A stretch of DNA of 64,000 bases, from contig JAUNGM010000003.1 of assembly GCA_030524545.1 (NCBI GenBank), forward strand, positions 163,094-227,093, in the 5' to 3' direction. A program made the translations under genes and the position numbers. Each line of letters starts with the position of its first letter. Position 1 is the stretch's first letter. Below the pieces are notes generated by a model, which saw only the letters and a list, made by a program, of their open reading frames with translations, searched no databases and was not told the origin of the DNA. This document shows positions 25,591 through 37,920 of the stretch, piece after piece. The DNA is from Eubacteriales bacterium (GTDB lineage Bacteria; Bacillota; Clostridia; Lachnospirales; Lachnospiraceae).

Positions 25591-26460
25591 TTATTCATTC
25601 TTTTGCCCTTGCCGGATCCATTTCCGGTATTCAGAAGGCGACATTCCTTTCTGTTTCTTAAAAATCCTGCTGAAATACAGAGGATTATCATAACCTACAA
25701 TGCTGCTGATCTCCGTTACATTATATTCGGTTACATCCAGAAGACTCTGTGCATTGGAAATCCTCAGGGAGAGAATATATTGCATGGGTGTGAATCCTGT
25801 ATACTCCTTAAAGCCCCGTATGAACCAACTGGTACTCATATGTCTGGAAGCAGCATATTGCTCGATGCTGATCTCTTTATTGTAATTCTCATTAAAAAAT
25901 GTAACAGCACTGTCAATCTCATCTTTGAGATAAGAATTTTCTGTTTTCCGAATACTGCCCAACTGCCTGTGAATGAGAATCAGAATCTGGCGCAGGAGGA
26001 GAACAAGAAGCTCCTGATAATCTTCTCTGCACATCTGCAGCTCCCGTATCATCTGGCGGAACAGATTCCGGTATTCCAGAGAAGCACCGCTGTAAAACAC
26101 GCGGGTGGAATCGGAAATGCCATATTGCCGTAAGATATTTTTTACATTGCTTCCGGTAAAATGCACCCAGTAGACCTCTGTCTGATCCGTACCGTAATAT
26201 ACATATTTTTGAACTTCTTTTGGTCTGTAGATGACCATATATCCGGCAGGGACGATTTCTTCCCTGTCATTAAAAAAGAAGTGGGCTTTTCCTGCGGCAA
26301 TATAAAGCAGCTGATAGTCAATTCTTCCATGAGGCCTGTAGGTGGGGAGTTTGGGACGGGTATACAACCGGTAAGTTCCGCAGCTTCCCACGATCAGAGG
26401 CTTGCTTTTGTCTTTAAAATCAATTTTTGAGTGATTCAGGTATGCTGAATTGATATACAT
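25591..26460 (-). CDS. AraC-family regulator of the beta-galactosidase operon
   Basis: A 289-residue activator. The N-terminal cupin-like sugar-sensing domain (PHGRIDYQLLYIAAGKAHFFF) is followed by two helix-turn-helices from about residue 190: ISIEQYAASRHMSTSWFIRGF and VTEISSIVGYDNPLYFSRIF. It is divergent from the GH2 gene, a standard arrangement for local control by the sugar. Confidence 0.9.
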   Translation of the reverse strand: MYINSAYLNHSKIDFKDKSKPLIVGSCGTYRLYTRPKLPTYRPHGRIDYQLLYIAAGKAHFFFNDREEIVPAGYMVIYRPKEVQKYVYYGTDQTEVYWVHFTGSNVKNILRQYGISDSTRVFYSGASLEYRNLFRQMIRELQMCREDYQELLVLLLRQILILIHRQLGSIRKTENSYLKDEIDSAVTFFNENYNKEISIEQYAASRHMSTSWFIRGFKEYTGFTPMQYILSLRISNAQSLLDVTEYNVTEISSIVGYDNPLYFSRIFKKQKGMSPSEYRKWIRQGQKNE

Positions 26461-26587
26461 GCATCATCCCTCCCCGCAGTTGTGCAATCCACGATTATTA
26501 AAAAGGTATTATATAAGATACACGGATTTCTTTTGAATATACAACAATATTCTATCATTTTGTGCATGTTTTGTCTAATGGAGTTTA

Positions 26588-26616
26588 TGGAAGTTCAGGG
26601 GCGGTTTGAGTATAAT
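26588..26616 (+). promoter_or_regulatory. Activator-type promoter of the GH2 gene
   Basis: TATAAT at 26611-26616 with a poor -35 (TGGAAG, 26588-26593) at 17 bases. A weak -35 is what one expects where an AraC protein must activate. Confidence 0.45.
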
Positions 26617-26634
26617 CTTCTTATAAAAATGTAA

Positions 26635-29724
<3,090 letters not shown>

Positions 29725-29738
29725 AAGAAGGAGAAATA

Positions 29739-31100
29739 ATGGAAGAAAAAAAATATTTAAAGTGGTATAACAAAGTAGGGTATGGTTCCGGGGATATTGC
29801 AGGCAATGTAGTGTATGCGTTTTTGTCTTCCTTTGTTATGATCTTCCTGACAGATACGGTAGGACTGAATGCCGGAGTTGTAGGAACGCTGATGATGTTT
29901 TCCAAGCTGTTTGACGGCGTTACGGATATCTTTTTCGGTTCCATGATCGATAAGACAAAGAGTAAGATGGGAAAAGCACGTCCGTGGATGCTTTGGGCTT
30001 ACTTTGGATGTGCGGCAATGATCATAGCGATCTTTGCAATCCCTGTGGATCTTGGAGAAACGGCAAAGTATGCCTGGTTTTTCATCGCCTATACAGCACT
30101 GAACGCTGTGTTCTATACGGCGAATAATATTGCATATTCTGCACTGACCTCCCTGATCACCAAAAACAGCAGTGAGCGTGTGCAGATGGGTTCTATCCGG
30201 TTTATGTTTGCGTTCGGCACGAGCCTGCTTATCCAGACGATCACCGTAGATGCCGTAAAAATAATGGGCGGCGGTGCCAGAGGATGGAGAACTGTTGCGG
30301 TCATTTATGCTGTGATCGGCCTGATTGTCAATACAATCTCTGCTCTGTCCGTAAAAGAGCTTTCTTCTGCGGAACTGGAAGAGACAAATTCTTCCAAAGA
30401 GACCGAAGAGAAATACAGTTTAAAAGATGCGGTAAAACTGCTTGCAGCAAATAAATATTATATGATGATCTGCGGTATCTACATTTTGATGCAGATTTTT
30501 ACCGCAACATTAAATATGGGCATTTACTTCATGACCTATATTCTGGGAAATGCTTCCCTGCTCGGCGTATTTTCCATGGCGGTCAATATTCCGCTGATCT
30601 GCGGACTGGTATTTACGCCTATGCTTGTGAAAAAATTTCGCGGTATGTATAAAATTAATCTGGCGGGATATGCATTGGCAACTGTGGCACGCGGACTTGT
30701 GATCGTCGCAGGATATATGGGGAATCTGCCGCTGATGCTGCTGTTTACCGGAGCTGCATCTATTGGCATGAGCCCGCTGCAGGGAGATCTGAACGCATTG
30801 ATCGCGTCCTGCTCCGAGTATACTTTTCTTACAAAAAAGAAAAGAATTGACGGTACCATGTTTTCCTGTACCTCCCTCGGTGTGAAGATCGGCGGCGGTA
30901 TTGGTACGGCACTGGCCGGATGGCTCCTGGCAGCCAGCGGATATGTGGCAAATGCTGCAGAGCAGGTGCCGTCCTGCATCAATATGCTCTATTTCATGTA
31001 CCTGTGGATTCCAATGATCATTAACCTTATTATTACAGTAGTACTTTCCCGGCTGAAAGTAGAGCAGGCAAATGAAAGGATAGAAGGTAACCGCGTATAA
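29739..31100 (+). CDS. GPH-family sugar:cation symporter
   Basis: A 453-residue membrane protein of the glycoside-pentoside-hexuronide family (MelB/LacS-like), with twelve hydrophobic segments. Family features are YGSGDIAGNVVYAF near the start and the loop DKTKSKMGKARPWMLW. It would import the galactoside hydrolysed by the GH2 enzyme encoded upstream. AGAAGGAG precedes the start. Confidence 0.93.
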   Translation: MEEKKYLKWYNKVGYGSGDIAGNVVYAFLSSFVMIFLTDTVGLNAGVVGTLMMFSKLFDGVTDIFFGSMIDKTKSKMGKARPWMLWAYFGCAAMIIAIFAIPVDLGETAKYAWFFIAYTALNAVFYTANNIAYSALTSLITKNSSERVQMGSIRFMFAFGTSLLIQTITVDAVKIMGGGARGWRTVAVIYAVIGLIVNTISALSVKELSSAELEETNSSKETEEKYSLKDAVKLLAANKYYMMICGIYILMQIFTATLNMGIYFMTYILGNASLLGVFSMAVNIPLICGLVFTPMLVKKFRGMYKINLAGYALATVARGLVIVAGYMGNLPLMLLFTGAASIGMSPLQGDLNALIASCSEYTFLTKKKRIDGTMFSCTSLGVKIGGGIGTALAGWLLAASGYVANAAEQVPSCINMLYFMYLWIPMIINLIITVVLSRLKVEQANERIEGNRV

Positions 31101-31216
31101 AAGAAACTCAAGAAACATTGTCAAATCGAAAAAATCACATAGACAGGTTTGATTCTATGAGGTATCCTATTATTTATGAAAGAGAACGGATTTATGCTGA
31201 TATCAGGAGGAGCCAC

Positions 31217-32317
31217 ATGGAGAGAAATCAGATCTATATCAAATGCGGAACCAATTATAAAGAAATGACAAAGGAACTTTTAGAGGAGTGCGGTCTGGCA
31301 GAGCTTATTGGCAGCCGCGGAAGACGGATCGGCATCAAGCCGAACCTCGTCTCCCCTACGGTGGCTTCTTACGGCGGCACCACCCATCCGGAAGTAGTGG
31401 CAGGTATCCTGGAATATCTTCAGGACTATGGATTTACGCATCTGACGATGATGGAAGGGTCCTGGGTGGGGGACAGAACCCCAGAGGCGTACGAGGTGTG
31501 CGGATACAGAGAATTGTCAGAAAAATACGGGGTTCCTTTTATTGATACTCAAAAGGAAAAGTCTGTTTCCAGAGACTGCGGCGGAATGAAACTGAACCTC
31601 TGTGCATGTGTGGAAGCCGTGGACTTTTTGATCAATGTTCCTGTGCTGAAAGGACACTGTCAGACGAAGATTACCTGCGCGCTGAAAAATATGAAGGGAC
31701 TGATTCCAAATTCTGAGAAACGGCGTTTTCATTCTATGGGACTCCACAAACCGATTGCTCATCTGGGAACGGGTATCCGACAGGATTTCATTGTGGTGGA
31801 TAATATCTGCGGGGATCTGGATTTTGAAGACGGTGGACACCCGGTGGTGATGAACCGGATTCTGGCCGGAAGGGATCCGGTGCTGATCGATGCCTATGTC
31901 TGCCACATGATGCACTATGATGTATCGGAAGTTGCTTATGTAACAATGGCGGAAGCGCTTGGTGTGGGATGTGCGGATATTTCCTGTGCAGATATCCGTA
32001 TCTGCGGCGGGGAAGGCGGGGCACAGATGCCAAAATCCCGCAAGATCGTGGAACTTCAGGATGCGGTAGAAGAGGTGGAGTCCTGCAGTGCATGTTACGG
32101 ATACCTGATTCCTGCACTGGATATGCTGCGGGAAGAGGGACTTTTTGAAAAGCTTGGTGAGAAAATCTGCATTGGTCAGGGATGGCGGGAGAAAACAGGG
32201 GAACTTGGCGTTGGGCATTGTACCGGGAAATTTCGCTGCCATCTGGACGGGTGCCCGCCTACGGAAGAACAGATTTATGAATTCTTAAAAGAATATATAA
32301 AGGATCATCAGAATTAA
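31217..32317 (+). CDS. DUF362-domain protein
   Basis: A 366-residue protein of the DUF362 family. The fold is marked by IGIKPNLVSPTVASYGGTTH, MMEGSWVGDRT, NVPVLKGHCQTKITCALKNM and GRDPVLIDAY. C-terminal cysteines (CSACYGYL, CTGKFRCHLDGC) may hold a cluster. Function is unknown for the family. ATG 31217 follows CAGGAGGAG; the longer frame from 31118 lacks such a site. It ends at a bidirectional terminator. Confidence 0.85.
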   Translation: MERNQIYIKCGTNYKEMTKELLEECGLAELIGSRGRRIGIKPNLVSPTVASYGGTTHPEVVAGILEYLQDYGFTHLTMMEGSWVGDRTPEAYEVCGYRELSEKYGVPFIDTQKEKSVSRDCGGMKLNLCACVEAVDFLINVPVLKGHCQTKITCALKNMKGLIPNSEKRRFHSMGLHKPIAHLGTGIRQDFIVVDNICGDLDFEDGGHPVVMNRILAGRDPVLIDAYVCHMMHYDVSEVAYVTMAEALGVGCADISCADIRICGGEGGAQMPKSRKIVELQDAVEEVESCSACYGYLIPALDMLREEGLFEKLGEKICIGQGWREKTGELGVGHCTGKFRCHLDGCPPTEEQIYEFLKEYIKDHQN

Positions 32318-32329
32318 AAGGGAAGAGAA

Positions 32330-32380
32330 AAACGCCCTCCTGTACAGGTGGCCTGACGGTGACTGTGCAGGAGGGCGTTT
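32330..32380. terminator. Strong bidirectional terminator
   Basis: A 17-bp stem: 32330-32346 pairs with 32364-32380 (core ACGCCCTCCTG), with A-tract and T-tract flanks. It separates the convergent DUF362 and cytidylate-kinase-like genes. Confidence 0.85.
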
Positions 32381-32385
32381 GTTGG

Positions 32386-32973
32386 TTACAGGCTGCATTT
32401 GATGATATTGATGATCTGTTCTTTGCTGAAGCGGCTGCTGTTCAGGCAGAGGTCATACTGATGCAGGTCTGTCCATTTGGTATCTGTGAAATATTCATAG
32501 TATGCACGGCGCTCTTTGTCCATGCGCTTTACCAGCTTGCGGGCACTTTTTTCTTCTCTGCCGGTACGTTCCATTACATTCTTTACCCGATCCTCAAAGG
32601 GAGCATAGATGAAAACACTCAGGGTTTTGTTTTTCAGAATATGGTTGGCACAGCGGCCGACGATCACGCAGTCCTCTTTTTCAGAAAGGGAAAGAATGAT
32701 TTTGCGCTGAAGCTCAAACAGGACATCATTCATAGGAATAAAATGATATTCCGGATTCATCTGAGCCTCGTGGTCTACGGGGAAAAGCCACTGATTGGCT
32801 TTCTTTTCATCTACTTTGGCAAGTTCGCCAAAAGGAATCTTTTTTTCTTTGCTTGCCAGCTCGATCAGTTCTTTGTCATAAAACTGAATTTCCAGTTCCT
32901 CAGCAAGCGATTTTCCGATAACACGTCCGCCGCTTCCGAACATCCGGTTAATGGTAATAATGCGTTTACTCAT
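32386..32973 (-). CDS. Cytidylate kinase-like protein
   Basis: A 195-residue P-loop protein of the cytidylate-kinase-like family. It opens ITINRMFGSGGRVIGKSLAEEL, where the usual Walker A is altered to GSGGRVIG, then IVGRCANHIL. The target is not CMP with certainty; many Clostridia carry such paralogues of unknown role. ATG 32973 follows AAGGAGG; eight more residues upstream are possible. Confidence 0.8.
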   Translation of the reverse strand: MSKRIITINRMFGSGGRVIGKSLAEELEIQFYDKELIELASKEKKIPFGELAKVDEKKANQWLFPVDHEAQMNPEYHFIPMNDVLFELQRKIILSLSEKEDCVIVGRCANHILKNKTLSVFIYAPFEDRVKNVMERTGREEKSARKLVKRMDKERRAYYEYFTDTKWTDLHQYDLCLNSSRFSKEQIINIIKCSL

Positions 32974-33023
32974 AATAGTTCCTCCTTTCCTGGACATCAG
33001 TTTTAGAATAAATGTATAATACT

Positions 33024-33052
33024 ATTATAACATAATTTTACAAAAATGACAT
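33024..33052 (-). promoter_or_regulatory. Probable promoter of the cytidylate kinase-like gene
   Basis: On the minus strand TATAAT (33029-33024) lies 17 bases after ATGTCA (33052-33047). Confidence 0.45.
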
Positions 33053-33133
33053 CTATAAAATCAAAAAGAATGTGCAAAATAACGAAGAAAGATGAATTGT
33101 ATAGATTATTTTGAAGAATTCCTTTTTGGTTTT

Positions 33134-33147
33134 TACAAAATTTTGTA
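33134..33147. promoter_or_regulatory. Perfect 14-bp palindrome upstream of the molybdenum hydroxylase operon
   Basis: TACAAAATTTTGTA, a perfect dyad about 115 bases before the FAD-subunit start. A candidate operator in an otherwise AT-rich gap of nearly 290 bases with no gene. Confidence 0.4.
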
Positions 33148-33260
33148 GTGTTCCTCTGGTATTTTACTGCGATTCCTGTTAAAATTAAGTGAATACTGCC
33201 CATTTGAGGGCAGAGATGAAGAGAAACAGAAGAAGATATAATTCCAGAAAGGATAACGGA

Positions 33261-34079
33261 ATGCTGAAGATTAAAAACTACGTAAAAGTAAAAAGCGTTG
33301 CCGAAGCCTATGAACTGAATCAGAAGAGAACCGCATGTGTCCTGGGCGGTATGGTATGGCTGAAAATGGGAAACCGCAATGTTTCCACTGCCATTGACCT
33401 TTCCGGACTTGGCTTGGATGCAATCAAAGAAACGGAAGAGGAATTTGTCATCGGATGCATGACAACACTGCGGGATCTGGAAATGCACCCTGCATTAGAT
33501 GCATTTTCCCACGGTGCCATCCGGGAGAGCCTGCGGCATATTGTTGGAGTACAATTCCGCAACTGTGCAACTGTGGGCGGAAGTATTTATGGGAGATATG
33601 GATTTTCGGATGTGCTCACCATGTTTCTGGCAATGGATACCTGGGTGGAACTCTACCAGGGAGGCCGGATTTCACTTGCCGAATTTGCCGTGATGAAAAA
33701 AGACAATGATATTCTGGAACATATCATTGTAAAGAAAACGCCCGTGTTCTGTGCTTACCTGAGTCAGAGGAATACGGAGACCGATTTTCCGGTATTGACC
33801 TGCGCAGCTTCCCTGGTGGGGGAGGAAGCCAGAACGGTGATCGGAGCCAGGCCGGGAAGAGCTGTGATCGTGGAGGATGCGAACGGCATTTTGCAGGGCT
33901 TTAAAGAAATGACAAACAAGCAGCGTGCTGCTGCCATACAGTCATTTGCAGAATATGCTTCGCAGAATGTTCCTGTAGGCGGAAATATGCGTGCATCTGC
34001 ACAGTACAGGGCACTTTTGGTGAAGATACTGACCAGAAGAGCCTGGGAAGCAGTGGGAGGAATGAAGAATGAATATTAG
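33261..34079 (+). CDS. Molybdenum hydroxylase, FAD-binding subunit
   Basis: The medium subunit of a xanthine-dehydrogenase-family enzyme (272 residues). The flavin region is VLGGMVWLKMGN, with VGVQFRNCATVGGSIYGRYG in the middle. ATG 33261 follows AGAAAGGATAACGG; an upstream start at 33189 is less likely. The next gene begins before this one ends (11-base overlap), so the three subunits form one operon. Confidence 0.9.
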   Translation: MLKIKNYVKVKSVAEAYELNQKRTACVLGGMVWLKMGNRNVSTAIDLSGLGLDAIKETEEEFVIGCMTTLRDLEMHPALDAFSHGAIRESLRHIVGVQFRNCATVGGSIYGRYGFSDVLTMFLAMDTWVELYQGGRISLAEFAVMKKDNDILEHIIVKKTPVFCAYLSQRNTETDFPVLTCAASLVGEEARTVIGARPGRAVIVEDANGILQGFKEMTNKQRAAAIQSFAEYASQNVPVGGNMRASAQYRALLVKILTRRAWEAVGGMKNEY

Positions 34080-34545
34080 TTTCTGGCTGAATGGTGTCTG
34101 TATCCGGGGCGAAGCAGAGCCGGATACTCTGCTTCTGGATTTCCTTCGGGAAAAAGGCTGCTATAGTGTCAAAAGGGGATGTGAGACTGCCAACTGCGGT
34201 CTTTGCACCGTGCTTATGGACGGAAAACCCGTACTTTCCTGTAGCGTACTTGCTGTGCGTGCAGAAGGAAGAAGAATCATTACTCTGGAGGGAATGCAGA
34301 AGGAAGCGGAGGAGTTTGGAAGCTTTCTGGCAGACGAAGGGGCAGAGCAGTGCGGCTTCTGCAATCCGGGATTTATCATGAATGTGTTTGCCATGCTGAA
34401 TGAAATGGACGAGCCTACAGAAGAACAGATCCGGGAATACCTGGCAGGAAATCTCTGCCGCTGTTCCGGTTTTGTGGGACAGACCAGGAGCATTCTGAAA
34501 TTCCTTCAATATAAGAAAGCGCAGAAGGAGGCAGGACAGGTATGA
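34069..34545 (+). CDS. Molybdenum hydroxylase, 2Fe-2S subunit
   Basis: The small subunit (158 residues) carries electrons from molybdenum to FAD. Plant-type cluster ligands are in KRGCETANCGLCTVLMDG with a later Cys, and the second cluster in QCGFCNPGFIMN and CRCSGF. Overlaps both neighbours by a few bases. Confidence 0.93.
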   Translation: MNISFWLNGVCIRGEAEPDTLLLDFLREKGCYSVKRGCETANCGLCTVLMDGKPVLSCSVLAVRAEGRRIITLEGMQKEAEEFGSFLADEGAEQCGFCNPGFIMNVFAMLNEMDEPTEEQIREYLAGNLCRCSGFVGQTRSILKFLQYKKAQKEAGQV

Positions 34546-36842
34546 AATACGTAAATCAGCCTATCAGAAAAAGCGATGCGATGGCACTTGTAACCGGTAA
34601 ACCTGTTTATACGGATGATCTGGCACCTAAGGACTGCCTGATCGTAAAAATTCTGCGAAGTCCCCATGCGAATGCGTGGATTGAAGATATTAAGACAGGA
34701 ACCGCAGCTTCCGTAGGCGGTGTTGCCTGTGTATTTACTTATAAAGACGTTCCGCAGAAGCGCTTTACCCTGGCAGGGCAGACGTATCCGGAGTTAAGTC
34801 CCTATGACCGTCTGATCCTGGACCGTCATCTGCGCTTTGTGGGAGATGCGGTTGCAATCGTGGCTGGAGAGACTGAGGCAGCAGTGGACAAAGCCCTGAA
34901 GAGGATTAAGGTAAAGTACCGTGTGGAGGAACCGGTGCTCGATATCCATAAGGCTAAGGACAACGAGATTCTGGTACATCCGGAGGACAACTGGATCGCG
35001 AATGTTCCTGTAGGGGCAGACAATCATAGAAATCTCTGTGCTTCTCATTCGGAAGAACACGGAGATGTAGAGAAGCTGCTTTCAGAATGTAAGTATACGG
35101 TGGATCATGTTTATCATACAAAGGCAAACCAGCAGGCTATGATGGAAACCTTCCGCAGCTATTGCTTTAAGGACCATTTCGGAAGGCTGAATGTGGTTTC
35201 TTCCACGCAGATTCCGTTCCATGTCCGAAGAATCCTGGGGAATGCCCTGGATATCCCCTCTTCCAGGATTCGTGTGATAAAGCCGAGGATCGGCGGAGGT
35301 TTTGGCGCTAAGCAGACAGCCGTGTCGGATGTTTATCCGGCATTTGTTACCTGGAAGACAGGCAGGCCGTCAAAACTGGTCTATTCACGATATGAGTCTC
35401 AGATTTGTTCCTCACCGCGTCACGAGATGGAGATCCGTGTGCGTGCAGGTGCTGACGAGAACGGAATCGTCCGTGTGCTGGATATGTATTCCCTGTCAAA
35501 TACGGGGGCCTATGGAGAGCATGGACCGACGACCGTCGGTCTGAGCGGCCACAAATCCATTCCGCTGTATCGCCATCTGGAAGCCTATCGGTTCACCTAT
35601 GATGTGGTTTATACTAACGTGCAGGCAGCAGGGGCATACAGAGGCTACGGCGCTACCCAGGGAATCTTTGCGGTGGAATCGGCAGTCGATGAGCTGGCGG
35701 CAAAGATGGGCATGGATCCGGTGAAAATCCGGGAACTGAATCTTCCGTTGGAAGGCGGCCCCCTGCCAGGCTATCCGGACAGTCCTTATGCTACAAGCTG
35801 TGCTATTGATCAGTGCATGGCGAGGGCAAAGGAAATGATGAACTGGGATGCCAAATATCCGTGCCGCGATATGGGCAATGGCAAAGTACGCGGTGTAGGT
35901 GCATCATTGGCTATGCAGGGTTCTTCCATTGCAGGAGTGGATGTAGGAGGAGCAGATCTGAAATTAAATGAAGATGGTTCCTATACGCTGGGACTCGGAT
36001 GTACGGATATGGGAACCGGATGTGATACGATCATGGCCCAGATCGCAGCCGACTGTCTGGAAACACAAATGGATAATATTGTCGTGTTCGGCGTTGATAC
36101 GGATATTTCCCCCTATGATTCTGGTTCGTATGCTTCCGCAACGACATATACCACGGGAATGGCTGTTGTACAGGCCTGTGAAGCTCTCCGGCAAAAAATC
36201 TGTGCGCTGGGTGCCAAGATGCTGGATACGGAGCCGGAAAAAGTTGATTTTGACGGAACGTATGTTTCTTCGGAAGACCGCAGGGTCTCCCTGAAAGAGA
36301 TTGCAATTAAAGGAACCTGCGGCAATAATCAGGAGCTTCAGGTAACAAGGACACATTCCTCCCCGATTTCACCGCCGCCGTTTATGGTCGGTATGGCAGA
36401 AGTCGAGATTGACAAAGAAACAGGAAGTGTCAAAGTAATTGATTATGTGGCAGTTGTAGACTGCGGTACCCCGATCAACCCGAATCTGGCCAGGGTCCAG
36501 ACAGAGGGCGGCATTGTACAGGGAATCGGTATGGCTCTTTCGGAAGATATCCAGTATAGTGATAAGGGTGCCATTCGGAATAATTCCTTTATGCAGTATA
36601 AGATTCCGACAAGAATGGATATTGGAGATATCCGTGTGGATTTTCGATGCAGCTATGAACAGAGTGGTCCTTTTGGCGCAAAATCCGTCGGGGAACTGGT
36701 AATCGATACGCCTTGTCCGGCAATTGCAAATGCGGTTTACAATGCAGTCGGGGTAAGAGTGAGGAAGCTTCCGATTACTCCGGAAAAGATCGCCATGGGT
36801 ATTTTGGAAAAAGAAGCAGGAGAAGTTCCGGAAAGGAATTGA
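34542..36842 (+). CDS. Molybdenum hydroxylase, molybdopterin-binding subunit
   Basis: The large catalytic subunit (766 residues). Visible motifs are IGGGFGAKQTAV, GAYRGYGATQGIFAVES, and the active-site Glu in GAKSVGELVIDTPCPAIANAV. Family members hydroxylate purines or other N-heterocycles; the exact substrate cannot be read from sequence, and no purine-degradation genes are next to it. It starts inside the previous gene (ATGA) and is followed within ten bases by a membrane protein gene. Confidence 0.93.
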   Translation: MKYVNQPIRKSDAMALVTGKPVYTDDLAPKDCLIVKILRSPHANAWIEDIKTGTAASVGGVACVFTYKDVPQKRFTLAGQTYPELSPYDRLILDRHLRFVGDAVAIVAGETEAAVDKALKRIKVKYRVEEPVLDIHKAKDNEILVHPEDNWIANVPVGADNHRNLCASHSEEHGDVEKLLSECKYTVDHVYHTKANQQAMMETFRSYCFKDHFGRLNVVSSTQIPFHVRRILGNALDIPSSRIRVIKPRIGGGFGAKQTAVSDVYPAFVTWKTGRPSKLVYSRYESQICSSPRHEMEIRVRAGADENGIVRVLDMYSLSNTGAYGEHGPTTVGLSGHKSIPLYRHLEAYRFTYDVVYTNVQAAGAYRGYGATQGIFAVESAVDELAAKMGMDPVKIRELNLPLEGGPLPGYPDSPYATSCAIDQCMARAKEMMNWDAKYPCRDMGNGKVRGVGASLAMQGSSIAGVDVGGADLKLNEDGSYTLGLGCTDMGTGCDTIMAQIAADCLETQMDNIVVFGVDTDISPYDSGSYASATTYTTGMAVVQACEALRQKICALGAKMLDTEPEKVDFDGTYVSSEDRRVSLKEIAIKGTCGNNQELQVTRTHSSPISPPPFMVGMAEVEIDKETGSVKVIDYVAVVDCGTPINPNLARVQTEGGIVQGIGMALSEDIQYSDKGAIRNNSFMQYKIPTRMDIGDIRVDFRCSYEQSGPFGAKSVGELVIDTPCPAIANAVYNAVGVRVRKLPITPEKIAMGILEKEAGEVPERN

Positions 36843-36851
36843 AAAAATTGT

Positions 36852-37895
36852 ATGAATAATATGATATCAGGTACTTTACTTGCAGTAGGATATCCGGTAC
36901 TGTACTGGATCCTGGGAGCCGTACTTCCGGACAAGTATCAGGCAAGATCAATTCCCGTGATGTGTATGACTGGCTTTTTACTTTATTATTCTCTGCTCCA
37001 GATCATAGGTTTACCAATGAAACTTATTCAGCAGCCACTTAGCCATCTGACGATTGTCTGGGCATGTGTTATGCTGATTCTGGTGGGTTATGCGATGCTG
37101 CGAAGAAGAAAAGTACTTGCTGACAGCATCCAGAATCTTTTTGGGAGCAGAGATAAGATGCTGCTTCTTGCGGTGCTTGCAGTGATGACTTTGGCAGTCG
37201 CATTGCTCCTGGGCTATAACACGGATACCATTTCTGACTATGACGCTGCTTATTATATAGGTCTTCCATCTGCTTCGGCGTATAGTAATACGCTGGAGCT
37301 TGTGAATGCACTGACCGGAAAAGTACAGAAAGCACCGGATCATTTTTATTTGATGAATACGGATACGCTTCATAGTGCAATGATATATCAGGCATTGGGC
37401 ATTCATCCTTTGATTGAACGGAAGTGGAGTTTCACCATAGCAATGGTGATTTTGTTTGAAATGGTGCTGTATCAGTGTGGTAAGGAATTTTTCCGAAAAG
37501 AATATGTCCGGACAGGTGTCTTTTGTGTGTTTGCAAATCTGACGATGTTCTTTTCATATGGAATTGCAAATGTATCACATTATTTTGCATACAGAACTTA
37601 TGAGGGAAAATCAATTGTATCTTATTTTTATATGAGCCTTATTTTCTGTTTTGGCCTTGCATTATATAAAAAGGAAAAGGGTAAATGGCCATGGGCCGGT
37701 CTTTTTCTGTGCTGCGTCAGCGGAATTTCTTTTTGCAATACGGCTTTGTTTGTAGTTCCTGCAATGGCAGCCTTTACTTTGTTTCCCTATGTATTGTCTG
37801 ATGGATTTTTCCGCAGGAAATGGAACATTCTTCTGCGTTATGTGATCATGCTGCTGCCTGGTTTGTTCTGGATCGTTCTGCATAAAGTATTGTGA
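36852..37895 (+). CDS. Polytopic membrane protein (DUF6077-like)
   Basis: A 347-residue protein with about nine hydrophobic segments. An outside loop after the third segments holds SDYDAAYYIGLPSASAYSNT and NTDTLHSAMIYQALG, reminiscent of GT-C-type glycosyltransferase first loops (Asp-containing), so it may be a large-loop glycosyltransferase relative. Function unknown. It lies ten bases after the hydroxylase operon and before a second membrane gene. Confidence 0.6.
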   Translation: MNNMISGTLLAVGYPVLYWILGAVLPDKYQARSIPVMCMTGFLLYYSLLQIIGLPMKLIQQPLSHLTIVWACVMLILVGYAMLRRRKVLADSIQNLFGSRDKMLLLAVLAVMTLAVALLLGYNTDTISDYDAAYYIGLPSASAYSNTLELVNALTGKVQKAPDHFYLMNTDTLHSAMIYQALGIHPLIERKWSFTIAMVILFEMVLYQCGKEFFRKEYVRTGVFCVFANLTMFFSYGIANVSHYFAYRTYEGKSIVSYFYMSLIFCFGLALYKKEKGKWPWAGLFLCCVSGISFCNTALFVVPAMAAFTLFPYVLSDGFFRRKWNILLRYVIMLLPGLFWIVLHKVL

Positions 37896-37920
37896 GATGG
37901 CGGAAAGGAAACTATAGGAT